In this document: positions 42,979 to 51,503 of the stretch, in pieces | Layout: every line of letters starts with the position of its first letter | How positions within the stretch are numbered: the stretch's first letter is position 1 | NCBI GenBank assembly: GCA_004554085.1 | Contig: SFNY01000003.1 | Coordinates: forward strand, 1 to 64,000 | Source of the DNA: Clostridiales bacterium | Lineage (GTDB): Bacteria; Bacillota; Clostridia; Christensenellales; Aristaeellaceae | Direction of reading: 5' to 3' | Length of the DNA stretch: 64,000 nucleotides | Program-made: the position numbers and the translations under genes | The notes under the pieces: generated by a model | What the model was told of the DNA's origin: nothing | Databases searched by the model: none | What the model saw: only the letters and a program-made list of their open reading frames with translations

Positions 42979-43446
42979 ATGCGAATCAAATGGAGCAGCG
43001 AGGCGGCATTGGAGATTGCAGGTCAGTTGGAACGGGCTGAATGGGCAATTGAGGATAGCTGGGGACTGATCGCAATGATCCGGACAGCGCTGAACGAAGC
43101 AAATCCGGACGGCGAGAATCAGGCGCTCAGGAAGGCTTCGGAACGATTTGAACGGGATGTCGTTTCCATGAAAAAGTTTACGGATCTGCTGAACGATACG
43201 CTCACGGGCGTAAAGCGGGCGGATCAGATCATGACAGAAGCGGAGCGGGAGAATGCAAGTCGCGCTGATGGCATGGAAGAGGGAACCACCTATCAGCAGC
43301 AGGCGGGATCTGCTTCCTTTGGGAAGATCGACTGGTCAAGGATTCACAGCGCCCCGATGCCGTATCTTCGCATCAACCGCGTCCCGCTTCCGGAATGGCT
43401 GGACGATATGACCGCAGATCCCCAGATATTCACTTTCGTGAAATGA
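42979..43446 (+). CDS. ESX-like protein with C-terminal extension
   Basis: This 155-residue protein has an N-terminal helical hairpin (residues 1-90). It is followed by a linker and a Trp/Pro-rich tail (IDWSRIHSAP ... LPEWLDDM) that standard WXG100 proteins lack. It starts 12 bases after the previous gene with AGGAGG in front. The family is not recognised. The position suggests a structural or chaperone partner of the secreted set. Confidence 0.6.
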   Translation: MRIKWSSEAALEIAGQLERAEWAIEDSWGLIAMIRTALNEANPDGENQALRKASERFERDVVSMKKFTDLLNDTLTGVKRADQIMTEAERENASRADGMEEGTTYQQQAGSASFGKIDWSRIHSAPMPYLRINRVPLPEWLDDMTADPQIFTFVK

Positions 43447-43487
43447 AGGACAGACGCAAGGACGAATGATTATAGGAGGATTCAATC

Positions 43488-43775
43488 ATGGCTGAATTTG
43501 ATGTAACGCTCTCGGCAATGACGGATGCAGCAAGCAATATCAACAATTATACCCAGCTGTTCAAGGAGAACGCCGACGCCATCTATCAGGCGGCGCAGAC
43601 GCTGAGCGAGGGCTGGCAGGGCGACGCTTCCCAGACCTTCGTGGACAACATGGAGCAGCTGCACACCTGGATGAACGAAATGTCGGCGATTCTCGAGACC
43701 TATTCGACGGCGCTGAACAAGAACCGTGAGAACTACGAGGAAGGCGACGTGCGCAGCGCCGCAAACTTCAAGTAA
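43488..43775 (+). CDS. WXG100 (EsxA-like) protein 2
   Basis: This 95-residue protein is a canonical WXG100: WQG at 43-45 in LSEGWQGDASQTF, amphipathic helices on both sides, and a YxxxD signal (YEEGD) near residue 84. TAGGAGG precedes the ATG. It is likely the best-conserved secreted substrate of the cluster and is coupled to the next gene, which begins 1 base after its stop. Confidence 0.92.
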   Translation: MAEFDVTLSAMTDAASNINNYTQLFKENADAIYQAAQTLSEGWQGDASQTFVDNMEQLHTWMNEMSAILETYSTALNKNRENYEEGDVRSAANFK

Positions 43776-43776
43776 T

Positions 43777-44007
43777 ATGCCCACGGATGCGGAACGGACC
43801 GATCTGAAGAACAAGCTTCAGGAGGTTCGTACGATGGTAGCGGACATGGAGGTGCGCCTGAATCAATTGCCCTACCGCAAGGAAACGGAGGAAATGCACC
43901 AGGTCATGTCCAAGATGGTTGTGGAACTGCACAGAATGGAACACAATCTCGCGGTGATGCTTGAGATTGACGATGAGAATGGAGGACACGCAGATGGCGA
44001 TTATTGA
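43777..44007 (+). CDS. Small helical protein between WXG100 genes
   Basis: This 76-residue, charged, coiled-coil-like protein (KNKLQEVRTMVADMEVRLNQ) has no WXG motif. The ATG at 43777 follows the previous stop by 1 base with no separate ribosome site, which suggests termination-reinitiation coupling. It overlaps the next start by 14 bases. Size and context suggest an accessory or helical-partner subunit; no family is recognised. Confidence 0.6.
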   Translation: MPTDAERTDLKNKLQEVRTMVADMEVRLNQLPYRKETEEMHQVMSKMVVELHRMEHNLAVMLEIDDENGGHADGDY

Positions 44008-44317
44008 TAATCTGAGAGTGAGCGAGGAAGCGCTGCAGACGGCGATTTCCAACTATGAGACCAAGCGCGTGGAACTGGAGAACACCTGCCTGAAGATTTC
44101 CAACGAAGTGCGCGTGCTGGACGGCACCTGGCATGGCGAGGCCAGCGAGAAGTTCAAGAGCCAGTTCGACGAGATGTATAACAAGCTCAAGCAGAGCGAT
44201 ACCTCGATGGCAAATATCGTCAACAACCTGAAGAAGGCGCTGGAAACCTACACCAACATGGAAGAACAGATCAAGACGATCATGATGAACGCGGAAGAGG
44301 GAACGCAGTATCTTTAA
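43994..44317 (+). CDS. WXG100 protein 3
   Basis: This 107-residue protein has the motif WHG at 46-48 (LDGTWHGEASEKF), long flanking helices and a YTNME (YxxxE) signal near residue 90. GGAGGA lies 7 bases before the ATG at 43994, inside the end of the previous gene; upstream in-frame ATGs lack such a site. It is a probable EssC substrate. Confidence 0.88.
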   Translation: MAIIDNLRVSEEALQTAISNYETKRVELENTCLKISNEVRVLDGTWHGEASEKFKSQFDEMYNKLKQSDTSMANIVNNLKKALETYTNMEEQIKTIMMNAEEGTQYL

Positions 44318-44328
44318 GGCGCTTTCGC

Positions 44329-44371
44329 CTGCGGCGAGAGGTCATTTGAAAAAATGGACCTCCCGCCGCAG
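44329..44371 (+). other. Strong intercistronic hairpin without T-run
   Basis: CTGCGGCG/CGCCGCAG (44329-44336, 44364-44371) and GAGGTC/GACCTC (44338-44343, 44357-44362) nest into one long stem between two ESX-like genes. No T-run follows, so it is more likely an RNA-processing, stability or pausing element than a terminator. Confidence 0.5.
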
Positions 44372-44379
44372 AACGGCAA

Positions 44380-44709
44380 ATGAACGAGGCGGGGATGGTG
44401 AAGCATATGAGTCCTGGCGGATACGATTATGATACTGCCGAAATCCGCAGGGAGGCGCGAAAGATCAAGCGCTGCTGCGATTGTATTGCGCAGTCGGCAA
44501 TCCCTGAAGCGGAAAAGACCCGGCAGATCCTGGATGGCAATTTCGAGGGTCAGGCGGCGGAGGCGCTGGATGCGCGACTGGTATCTCTGACGAAGGACAT
44601 CGGATTGCTGCGGAATAATCTGAGTTCCGTGTATACGGCGCTCATGCGATTTGCGGATGAACTAGAGAGGCGCGATGCCGAGCTCGCGCGCATTATGGGC
44701 GGAAAATAG
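44380..44709 (+). CDS. ESX-like small helical protein near the effector
   Basis: This protein has 109 residues if started at 44380; starts at 44395 or 44410 are also possible and the ribosome site does not decide. It is a two-helix protein with FEGQAAEALDARL at the turn, where WXG is replaced by FEG. It is similar in pattern to the 42688 gene. It sits immediately upstream of the probable effector. In LXG systems such small partner proteins bind the effector N-terminus and guide it to EssC; that role here is inference. Confidence 0.65.
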   Translation: MNEAGMVKHMSPGGYDYDTAEIRREARKIKRCCDCIAQSAIPEAEKTRQILDGNFEGQAAEALDARLVSLTKDIGLLRNNLSSVYTALMRFADELERRDAELARIMGGK

Positions 44710-44770
44710 CGGACGGAGATCTGCGGCAGACAGAGATTTGATCTGATTAACGATGTAAGGAGACAGAAAA

Positions 44771-45934
44771 GTGAAGGATTATATCAAGTACAGCGGAGAT
44801 AATCTTGCTGCCGCCTCATCCCAGCTCGGGAGACTGTCCAACACGATGTCTGATGTTGCAGACATGCTCTCGGCGGTAGATACGTCCGCCGGATGGTGGA
44901 CGAAGATCGGATTGCGCACAAGCTACGGCGATGCCCGGGATACGGTACAGGCGGGAAGAAGAAACGCCAGCGCAATCCGTCAGAAGACGGAAAATACGAT
45001 TTCTGGAATCAGAAAGACGCGGGAAACTTTTGACGAAGTTGAACGAAACATAGATCTGGGCGGTACTGGAACCGATCAATCGGTATACCAGAACTCTGGC
45101 AATGGCGTCGTTGCGCACGATGCTGAGGTCGGTGATGCTGCCACCAGTTCGGATAAAAAGACCACATCGAAGTTCTGGGAGTTCCTGGTGAAGGCCATTG
45201 GCGGAACCTCCGGAATTGGCAAGATTTTTGAAGGATGGGTTGGAATCGGAACGTCGAATGATCTGATTTCTTTAGGAAAAGGAGTAACAAAAGTTTGGCA
45301 AGGCATTGATAAGGCGGTAACAGATGATATACCGAAATGGGTAGATGCGATACAGAAAAGTAAGCAAGCGAAGAATATTGCTGAGAATGTCGGAAAGGCA
45401 AAGCAGGTAGCTGATGGGGCAGCTTCTGCCAAATGGTCCTTTGATACATTCGCAAATACGTTTAAAGATACGTTCCAAGAGAAGTTTAAAACGGGAATAG
45501 CAAAGCCTATGACGTGGCTCTTCTCCGGAGTGTTGGCTGTTTATGACACAGTAGGAGATATCCAAAATCACCGGTATGCAAGCACGGATGACTATGTAGT
45601 CAAATGGGCGTCAAGAACCGTGGCAGATGTTGCAATCAAGACAACTGTAAATGCCGGTGTAACAGCCGCAGTCACTGCGGGACTGACGGCAGCTGGAATT
45701 GCAGTAGGCGGATGGGTTCCCATCGCAGCGGGCGCGGTTACGGCGTTGACTGTCTATGGAGGGGACTGCCTGGTGAAGTGGGCATCGAAGGGAACATATT
45801 CAGGAATGTCGGATATGGTCAGCGATTGCGCGGTAAAGGTATGGGATAATGCAAAGCAAAATGTCAAAGCAAAATGGCAAGAGGTAACGACATTCTGGAA
45901 AAGTCCGATTGCTAGTCTTGTCTACGGGAATTAG
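44771..45934 (+). CDS. Probable T7SS effector with glycine-rich membrane-active C-terminus
   Basis: This 387-residue protein starts with GTG, 8 bases after AAGGAG. Residues 1-110 are helical and ESX/LXG-like (Ser/Thr-rich, GWWTKIG near 41). The middle (115-240) is charged. Residues about 285-335 form a long hydrophobic, Gly/Ala-rich segment (TTVNAGVTAAVTAGLTAAGI ...) resembling glycine-zipper pore-forming domains of some LXG toxins. There is no signal peptide. It is followed by a small DUF4176-like gene, as in T7SS toxin loci. A pore-forming toxin is one reading; a structural secreted protein is another. GC is lower than in the neighbours. Confidence 0.6.
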   Translation: MKDYIKYSGDNLAAASSQLGRLSNTMSDVADMLSAVDTSAGWWTKIGLRTSYGDARDTVQAGRRNASAIRQKTENTISGIRKTRETFDEVERNIDLGGTGTDQSVYQNSGNGVVAHDAEVGDAATSSDKKTTSKFWEFLVKAIGGTSGIGKIFEGWVGIGTSNDLISLGKGVTKVWQGIDKAVTDDIPKWVDAIQKSKQAKNIAENVGKAKQVADGAASAKWSFDTFANTFKDTFQEKFKTGIAKPMTWLFSGVLAVYDTVGDIQNHRYASTDDYVVKWASRTVADVAIKTTVNAGVTAAVTAGLTAAGIAVGGWVPIAAGAVTALTVYGGDCLVKWASKGTYSGMSDMVSDCAVKVWDNAKQNVKAKWQEVTTFWKSPIASLVYGN

Positions 45935-45965
45935 GATTCGATCATAATTGAAGGAGGAATCAAAA

Positions 45966-46244
45966 ATGGCGTTGGTTGAGATTCGTAAACTCTTGCCGGT
46001 AGGTTCGGTGGTTCTGCTTTCTGGAGGAAACAAGCGTCTGGTGATCATCGGCGTTCGCCAGACAGACAACAATACGGATACGGAGTACGATTACATGGGC
46101 GTGTTCTATCCGGAAGGGAACATGGGTGAGGAGCGCTATCTGTTCAATGACGAGGACATCGCCGAACGGGTTTTCATTGGTTACAGCGATCCGGAGCGAG
46201 AGAGCTTTCTTGAGCAGCTGGCCAAATTCTATGAGAATCAGTGA
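45966..46244 (+). CDS. DUF4176-like small protein
   Basis: This 92-residue soluble protein has the DUF4176 pattern: KLLPVGSVVLLSGGNKRLVIIGVRQ, then YDYMGVFYPEGNMGEERYLFNDEDI. DUF4176 proteins are commonly encoded beside LXG effectors and ESX-like proteins in Firmicutes T7SS loci, where an export-chaperone-type role has been proposed. AAGGAGG lies 8 bases before the ATG at 45966. It directly follows the probable effector gene; an immunity function is the alternative. Confidence 0.8.
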   Translation: MALVEIRKLLPVGSVVLLSGGNKRLVIIGVRQTDNNTDTEYDYMGVFYPEGNMGEERYLFNDEDIAERVFIGYSDPERESFLEQLAKFYENQ

Positions 46245-46325
46245 GCCGGCCGTGTAGGGCGAGGATTCTGACAGTTGCATTGATTTTTATTTGCCTGTAA
46301 TGATTTGTTGGAGGAGACTGAAGCC

Positions 46326-49088
46326 ATGAAACGAGTTGCGAAAGCAGGTTTGCTGGTAATTTTGGCGGTTGTATTGTTCGCACAAGCCGCGTTTGCCGAA
46401 ATGCAACCTCCCAAGCTCAACCAGGTACAGCAGGACGGAGCGCTGCTGCAAATGTATGTGAGCCTGACCAACGAACTGGGGGATCCGCTGGTGAGTGGCT
46501 TCAGCCCCAATCAATTCAATATCAGCATGGATGGCTCGGATCCGCTGAACGTAGATGCCGCCGTCCCGTTTCTCGAAACGGGAATGGGCGTGCACTACGT
46601 TTTTGCTGTTGATGTGTCCAAGCCGGTCAATCGGATGATGCCGGATGTCCGCAGCGGCATGTCGGCGTTTGTGGACAGCCTGAACGAGAACGACGCCGTT
46701 TCGATCCTCACGTTTGGAACGGACGTGAAGACGCTGGCCTCGCACAGCACGGACAAGGCGGCGCTGAAGGAGATCATCAAGGATCTCGCCGCAACGGAAA
46801 TGGATACGGTGCTGTACAAGGGAACCTACGACGCGGTGCGCCAGGCCGCGAAATATGGCGGGCGCAGCGCCGTGATCGTCATCACGGACGGCAAGGACGA
46901 TCCGGGCACGCACAACGTCGAAATCCAGCAGAAGTATACGAAGGACAGCATCTTTGAATCCGTGAAGTCTGCCCAGGTGCCGCTGTACTGCATCGGCATG
47001 ACGGACAACAACGATGTGGACGCCGAGAGTCTTCTGGAGTTTGCACAGGTCACGGGCGGCGACCAGTATCTGGTTCCCGCTTCGCAGACGATCAATAAGC
47101 TCAACACAATCAAGGATCTTGCAAGCAATGTTGTCGTTCTGTGTTCCGTTCTGACGAATCCGGAGGGAAAGATGAACAGTGCGGAGCGCCATGCGTTCTG
47201 TGTGACGTTCAACGGAATGGACAGCAACACGCTCGAACAGGACATCTCCTGGGCGGCTGTCCCGACGCCTTCTCCCACGCCTGCGCCGAGACTGACGCTG
47301 ACGCTGGATAACCAGCAGTTCGAGCCGATGCCCGGAACGGCCTTTTCGTTCAACGGCCTGATTGAATACGAGGGCGATGTCAGGGCGGAGGATCTCGTCG
47401 TCCTTGTCAACGATGAGGCGTGGGAGCTTCAGACGCACATGAACGGCGAGGGACAGTATACGTTTACGGCGAGCGGCACGGTGCCGGAAAGCGCGCAGAA
47501 CGTCTTGCAGGTGCGCGTCGCAATGCGGGACAGCGAAACGGCCTCCCGATCGGTCAGCCTGAATCTGGCGACGCCCACGCCCTCTCCGACGCCGACAGAA
47601 GAGCCGACGCCGACGCCTGCACCCAAGCTCACACTCACGCTCACCGATTCGGAGCTGATGTATGTGGCGGGTGCGGAAATCGCTGTCCGGGGAGTGATTG
47701 ACATTGAAGGCAAGGTGGCCGCCGAGGACCTGATCCTGTATGTGAACGAGGAAGCCTGCTCGATGGATACGTGGGCAAACGGCGACAATCAATACAGCTT
47801 CAGCGCAAATTGCAAGGCTTCGGATGCGATGAACGGGGTATTGGAGGTCAAGGTTGCCATCCGGGATACGAACTTCTCCTCGATCATCCAAAAGCTGCCT
47901 CTGGTTACGCCGACGCCTGCGCCGACCGCCACACCCAAGCCGCAGCTGATCTTCAGCCTCGACGAGAAGGATATTTCGGTGAATTCCGGATCTGCAAAGA
48001 CGATCACCGGTATCCTTCAGACAACCGGTTCGATCAATACGGATATGCTTGTGCTCCTGGTGAACAACGAGGAGTGGAGCATGAGGCTGCTTGCGAACTC
48101 CGATAATCAGTATACCTTCTCGGCAACCGGAATGCTGGAGAATGTGAGCGACGAGGAATTGAGCGTTACGGTCGCATTGAAGGGCGCGGAGATCTATTCA
48201 CTTCCCCAGAGAATCCTGACAATTACGCCGACGCCGGTTCCCGTGGTATCGCCTACGCCGCCGGTCATCGCAAAGCTGACGGAGGCGCCCACGGTTCCGC
48301 CCCGGCAGACGGCGGCGAGCATGACTGTGGTGGTCGCGGACGACAATGACGCGACGGAAGGCAAGGAAGAGACGATCATTCAGAAGGCCATGAGCTGGCT
48401 GGAAGAAAAGCACATTCCGATTTATGTGCCGATCGGCGTGCTTGTGCTGCTTGTCGTGCTGGTTGTGGTTCTGATTCTTGTGCTGTCAAGGAAAAAGCGG
48501 GAACCGGTTGTCGAGAGCACGGGCAATTTCATTACGGATAAAACGGGATACGCCGAAGCGAGCGTCACCGTCAGGGGTGAGGACGACGACCAGATCACCA
48601 GGCGAAATGATTCGGACAAGGCGCATTGGCAAGCTTCGTCGGATGAAGCTTCCATTGGCCAGGACTCGGATGGTCGCACGGTGCATCTGGATGACAGCCA
48701 TACGGTGCGCCTGGATGACGAGGATTTCGGAATCGGCGCCACGGTTCGCCTGGAGGACGAGGATGAGAGCACCATGGATCTCCATATGGAAATCCGTCAA
48801 TCCGGGCATGAACCTGAGAGCAGGATGTTCACGCTGAGGAAGGATGCGGAGGTTACGCTGGGAAGAAGTGAGCAGTCGGATTTGGTGATTTCTGGCGACA
48901 TGGCCATTGCCAGAAGACAAATGAAACTGCTGTATGATGGAACGGACGTGTTCGTCGAGGATCTGTACTCCACCAACGGAACAAAGCTGAACGGCAAGCG
49001 CATTGTGCCGGAAGAAAAGTGCTGTATTGCGGATGGAGACGTCATCACAATCGGCGGGACGCAGATCACCCTGCGTTTTTCCAGATAA
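46326..49088 (+). CDS. VWA-domain surface protein with three repeats, TM helix and cytoplasmic FHA domain
   Basis: This 920-residue protein has a signal peptide (cleavage after AFA, about residue 24) and a VWA-like domain near 85-270. Its MIDAS is partial (DVSKP instead of DxSxS, later TVLYKG and ITDGKDD). Three Pro-Thr-linked repeats of about 105 residues start near 321, 436 and 539, each with LTL...L.VNDE.W and G(D)NQYTFSA. A transmembrane helix lies near 697-720 and a C-terminal FHA domain at about 834-920 (TLGRSEQSDLVI, YSTNGTKLNGKR). It joins extracellular adhesion-type domains to an intracellular phosphothreonine reader. GGAG lies 9 bases before ATG 46326. Confidence 0.85.
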   Translation: MKRVAKAGLLVILAVVLFAQAAFAEMQPPKLNQVQQDGALLQMYVSLTNELGDPLVSGFSPNQFNISMDGSDPLNVDAAVPFLETGMGVHYVFAVDVSKPVNRMMPDVRSGMSAFVDSLNENDAVSILTFGTDVKTLASHSTDKAALKEIIKDLAATEMDTVLYKGTYDAVRQAAKYGGRSAVIVITDGKDDPGTHNVEIQQKYTKDSIFESVKSAQVPLYCIGMTDNNDVDAESLLEFAQVTGGDQYLVPASQTINKLNTIKDLASNVVVLCSVLTNPEGKMNSAERHAFCVTFNGMDSNTLEQDISWAAVPTPSPTPAPRLTLTLDNQQFEPMPGTAFSFNGLIEYEGDVRAEDLVVLVNDEAWELQTHMNGEGQYTFTASGTVPESAQNVLQVRVAMRDSETASRSVSLNLATPTPSPTPTEEPTPTPAPKLTLTLTDSELMYVAGAEIAVRGVIDIEGKVAAEDLILYVNEEACSMDTWANGDNQYSFSANCKASDAMNGVLEVKVAIRDTNFSSIIQKLPLVTPTPAPTATPKPQLIFSLDEKDISVNSGSAKTITGILQTTGSINTDMLVLLVNNEEWSMRLLANSDNQYTFSATGMLENVSDEELSVTVALKGAEIYSLPQRILTITPTPVPVVSPTPPVIAKLTEAPTVPPRQTAASMTVVVADDNDATEGKEETIIQKAMSWLEEKHIPIYVPIGVLVLLVVLVVVLILVLSRKKREPVVESTGNFITDKTGYAEASVTVRGEDDDQITRRNDSDKAHWQASSDEASIGQDSDGRTVHLDDSHTVRLDDEDFGIGATVRLEDEDESTMDLHMEIRQSGHEPESRMFTLRKDAEVTLGRSEQSDLVISGDMAIARRQMKLLYDGTDVFVEDLYSTNGTKLNGKRIVPEEKCCIADGDVITIGGTQITLRFSR

Positions 49089-49125
49089 GCAAGAGCGTCA
49101 GAAAGTGACGTATTCCAAGGAACAA

Positions 49126-49179
49126 GAGTCTGCGCATTCAGGACGGCCGGCCTCAGAACCGGCGTTCTGAAGCAGACTC
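49126..49179 (+). other. Intercistronic hairpin without T-run
   Basis: GAGTCTGC (49126-49133) and GCAGACTC (49172-49179) close a long stem that also contains CCGG/CCGG pairing. A smaller GTCA/TGAC hairpin lies just upstream near 49097-49110. There is no T-run. It is the second such structure in this operon. Confidence 0.45.
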
Positions 49180-49191
49180 GGGAGAAAAAAC

Positions 49192-50490
49192 ATGAAACAA
49201 AAATGGATCATCGCAGGTTTTCTGGTCGCGCTTTTGCTGGGAAGCATCTGCGGAAACGCCGCACAACTGAACAAAAAAACGAGCATCGTTATGCCGGATG
49301 AAACAAGGGCTGCAGTCGCTTTGTCGACTGCAGCATCGGCGTCTGAAGAGGCGCCCACGCTTGTGCCGACTGCCACCTCAACGGCGACGGCGAAGCCGAC
49401 TGCTGCCACGACGGCGAAGCCGAAGCCGACTGCCACCTCGACGGTGACAGCGAAGCCGACTGCCGTCACGACGGCGAAGCCGAAGCCGACTGCCACCTCA
49501 ACGGCGACGGCGAAGCCGACTGCCACCTCAACGGTGACAGCGAAGCCGACTGCTGCCACGACGGCGACGGCGAAGTCGACTGCTGCCACGACGGTGACGG
49601 CGAAGCCGACTGCTACTTCGACGGTGACGGCGAAGCCGACTGCCGCCACGACGGCGAAGCAGAAGCCGACTGCTACTTCGACGGTGACGGCGAAGCCGAC
49701 TGCCACCTCGACGGCGAAGCCGACTGCCACTTCGACGACGAAGCCGAAGCCGACTTTCGCATCTATGGCGACGCCGAAGCTGATTGCAATCCCTACGGCG
49801 AAGCCGAAGCCGACTTCCGCAGCTTTTGCGATGTGGAAGCCGACAGCAACACCTTCAGCGACGCCGAAGTCGACTCCCACCCCTGCGGTGACGCCGACTG
49901 CCACATCGTCTGTCGAGTCGGTGGAGACAGTTTTCTCTGAGGAGGAGAATGTGAAGGAGGAACCGGTGGATGCGACGGAGCAGCCGCTGAAGATTTCGAT
50001 TCGGATCAACGACGGCGACCGCAAGCTTGTTCCCGACGTGAAGAAATGCGTTCGCTTCGGCGGCGTGGTGAAAGTCGAGGGAGCGCCTGAGGATGAGGAT
50101 TCCATTATAGAATTGTACATCGGGCGATCGGCGGAGGATAAGGAAGGCGCGCAGTTGCTGGACGCTGTGTTCGAGGAGAACGGCGACGGAGAGCAGAGAT
50201 TTGAAGTCATCGGCTTCAGCCTTGAAGCCTTCGAGAAGAATGCAAAGCTGCCGGAATCCCTGGCGCTGTTTGTGGGCATGGGGGAGACCCGGGAGTTCGT
50301 CATGGATCTGCCGGTCGATAACAACCACCGCGTGGTGCTCTACGGGCTGATCTGTGGAGGATGCATTATCGCGATGACGATATGTATCATTTTGCTGATA
50401 CGTACCAACAGGAAGCTTCGCAGGGAGAAATATCGCCTTCTGGATTTGAAGACGAGAAAGAGCCAGAGGACCGTGCGGAACGAAAAATAA
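49192..50490 (+). CDS. Thr/Ala/Lys/Pro-repeat membrane protein
   Basis: This 432-residue protein has an N-terminal signal or anchor (about 6-24) and a low-complexity stalk of AKPTA-type repeats (about 55-240). A folded extracytoplasmic domain spans about 262-380 (LKISIRINDGDRKL ... VIGFSLEAFEKNAKLPESL), one transmembrane helix lies near 383-405 and the tail is short and basic. The stalk resembles wall-spanning Pro/Thr linkers. The folded part has no recognised family. It lies between the VWA-FHA protein and the phosphatase, and probably belongs to the same envelope complex. Confidence 0.75.
   Translation: MKQKWIIAGFLVALLLGSICGNAAQLNKKTSIVMPDETRAAVALSTAASASEEAPTLVPTATSTATAKPTAATTAKPKPTATSTVTAKPTAVTTAKPKPTATSTATAKPTATSTVTAKPTAATTATAKSTAATTVTAKPTATSTVTAKPTAATTAKQKPTATSTVTAKPTATSTAKPTATSTTKPKPTFASMATPKLIAIPTAKPKPTSAAFAMWKPTATPSATPKSTPTPAVTPTATSSVESVETVFSEEENVKEEPVDATEQPLKISIRINDGDRKLVPDVKKCVRFGGVVKVEGAPEDEDSIIELYIGRSAEDKEGAQLLDAVFEENGDGEQRFEVIGFSLEAFEKNAKLPESLALFVGMGETREFVMDLPVDNNHRVVLYGLICGGCIIAMTICIILLIRTNRKLRREKYRLLDLKTRKSQRTVRNEK
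49370..49920. repeat. Tandem coding repeat (AKPTA stalk)
   Basis: Imperfect direct repeats built from the units GCGAAGCCGACTGC and CACCTCGACGGTGAC encode the stalk of the 49192 protein. Copy number is likely to vary between strains and the region is prone to assembly collapse. Confidence 0.85.
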
Positions 50491-50516
50491 CCGATCGTGA
50501 TAAAGAGGAATCGGAT

Positions 50517-51461
50517 ATGAAAATGACGATAGAGGCTGCCGCGTACAATTACATCGGCGGCCGGAAAAACAATGAGGATAATTTTTATCTCAACGGAACG
50601 CTGTTGAAGCGCGAGCTGATGGATCGTGGCGGAAAGGTTTCCGTGGTCTGCAAGGAGCCGACGCAGATCTATGCGGTCTTTGACGGCATGGGCGGCGGCG
50701 AATATGGCGAGGACGCGGCGTATATGGCATCTGCCCGCTTGCAGGAGTATCAGGAAAAGAGCGAGCACCCGGACAATTCGGATTATCTGCGGAACTTTCT
50801 GACCGAGACGTCGAAGGAAATCGACGGCATCAGTCTGAAAAACGGTCTGAAATCCGGCGCCTGCGGAAGTACGGCTGCAATCCTGATCCTCGGCGACTGG
50901 TGGTTCCGAACTGCCCATGTGGGAGATAGCCGCATCTATCTGCTGCGAGGGAAGGATTTCACGCGCGTGACCAAGGATCAATCGGAGGTGCAGCGCCTGA
51001 TCGACTGCGGTCGGATTACGCCGGAAATGGCGTTTACGCATCCGCACAAGAATGTCATCACGCATCATCTGGGCATGCCGCTGAAGGGCAAGGAGCTGGA
51101 ATCCGTGATCAGCGTGCGCAGAACGCTGAAGGCAGGCGACTGGTTCCTGATTTGCAGCGACGGCGTGAGCGACAGCCTGCGGGATATTGAGATCCTGAAA
51201 CTGATCAATACGGAGGAATCGCCGGCGGATAACGCAAATCGCCTGGTGAAATGCGCGTTTAATACGATGAGCGACCGGGGCGTTGAATCCGATAACCTGA
51301 CTGCGATCTTTGTCAAGGTGTGCGGGGTCAACGCGGTCGATGAACAGGACAGGCGCGTGCGCAAGCTGCGCTTGCGCAGGGCGCTGCTCGCCGGTCTCAC
51401 AGCTGTGTTTGGACTCGGAATGCTTGCAACGCTGATGCAGATCATTCAGTTTTTCAGATAA
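50517..51461 (+). CDS. PP2C-type Ser/Thr protein phosphatase with C-terminal membrane helix
   Basis: This 314-residue phosphatase has all PPM metal-site motifs: NNEDNFYL near 19-26, FDGMGGGEYGED, THVGDSR-like AHVGDSRIYLL, ICSDGVSDSL and SDNLTAIFV. A hydrophobic helix at the very end (about 292-310) tethers it to the membrane. It removes phosphate from Ser/Thr and is the expected counterpart of the kinase encoded immediately downstream. GAGG lies about 8 bases before the ATG at 50517. It likely sets the phospho-state read by the FHA proteins. Confidence 0.92.
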   Translation: MKMTIEAAAYNYIGGRKNNEDNFYLNGTLLKRELMDRGGKVSVVCKEPTQIYAVFDGMGGGEYGEDAAYMASARLQEYQEKSEHPDNSDYLRNFLTETSKEIDGISLKNGLKSGACGSTAAILILGDWWFRTAHVGDSRIYLLRGKDFTRVTKDQSEVQRLIDCGRITPEMAFTHPHKNVITHHLGMPLKGKELESVISVRRTLKAGDWFLICSDGVSDSLRDIEILKLINTEESPADNANRLVKCAFNTMSDRGVESDNLTAIFVKVCGVNAVDEQDRRVRKLRLRRALLAGLTAVFGLGMLATLMQIIQFFR

Positions 51462-51503
51462 ACCTGTAAATCGTCAAATACAACGGGGAGAGTAGGAATT
51501 TCA

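Noticed and set aside
49098..50324. Minus-strand VAVGFAV-repeat protein
   Set aside because: Complement of the AKPTA repeat region; no ribosome site, and the plus-strand frame has signal and membrane segments that make biological sense.
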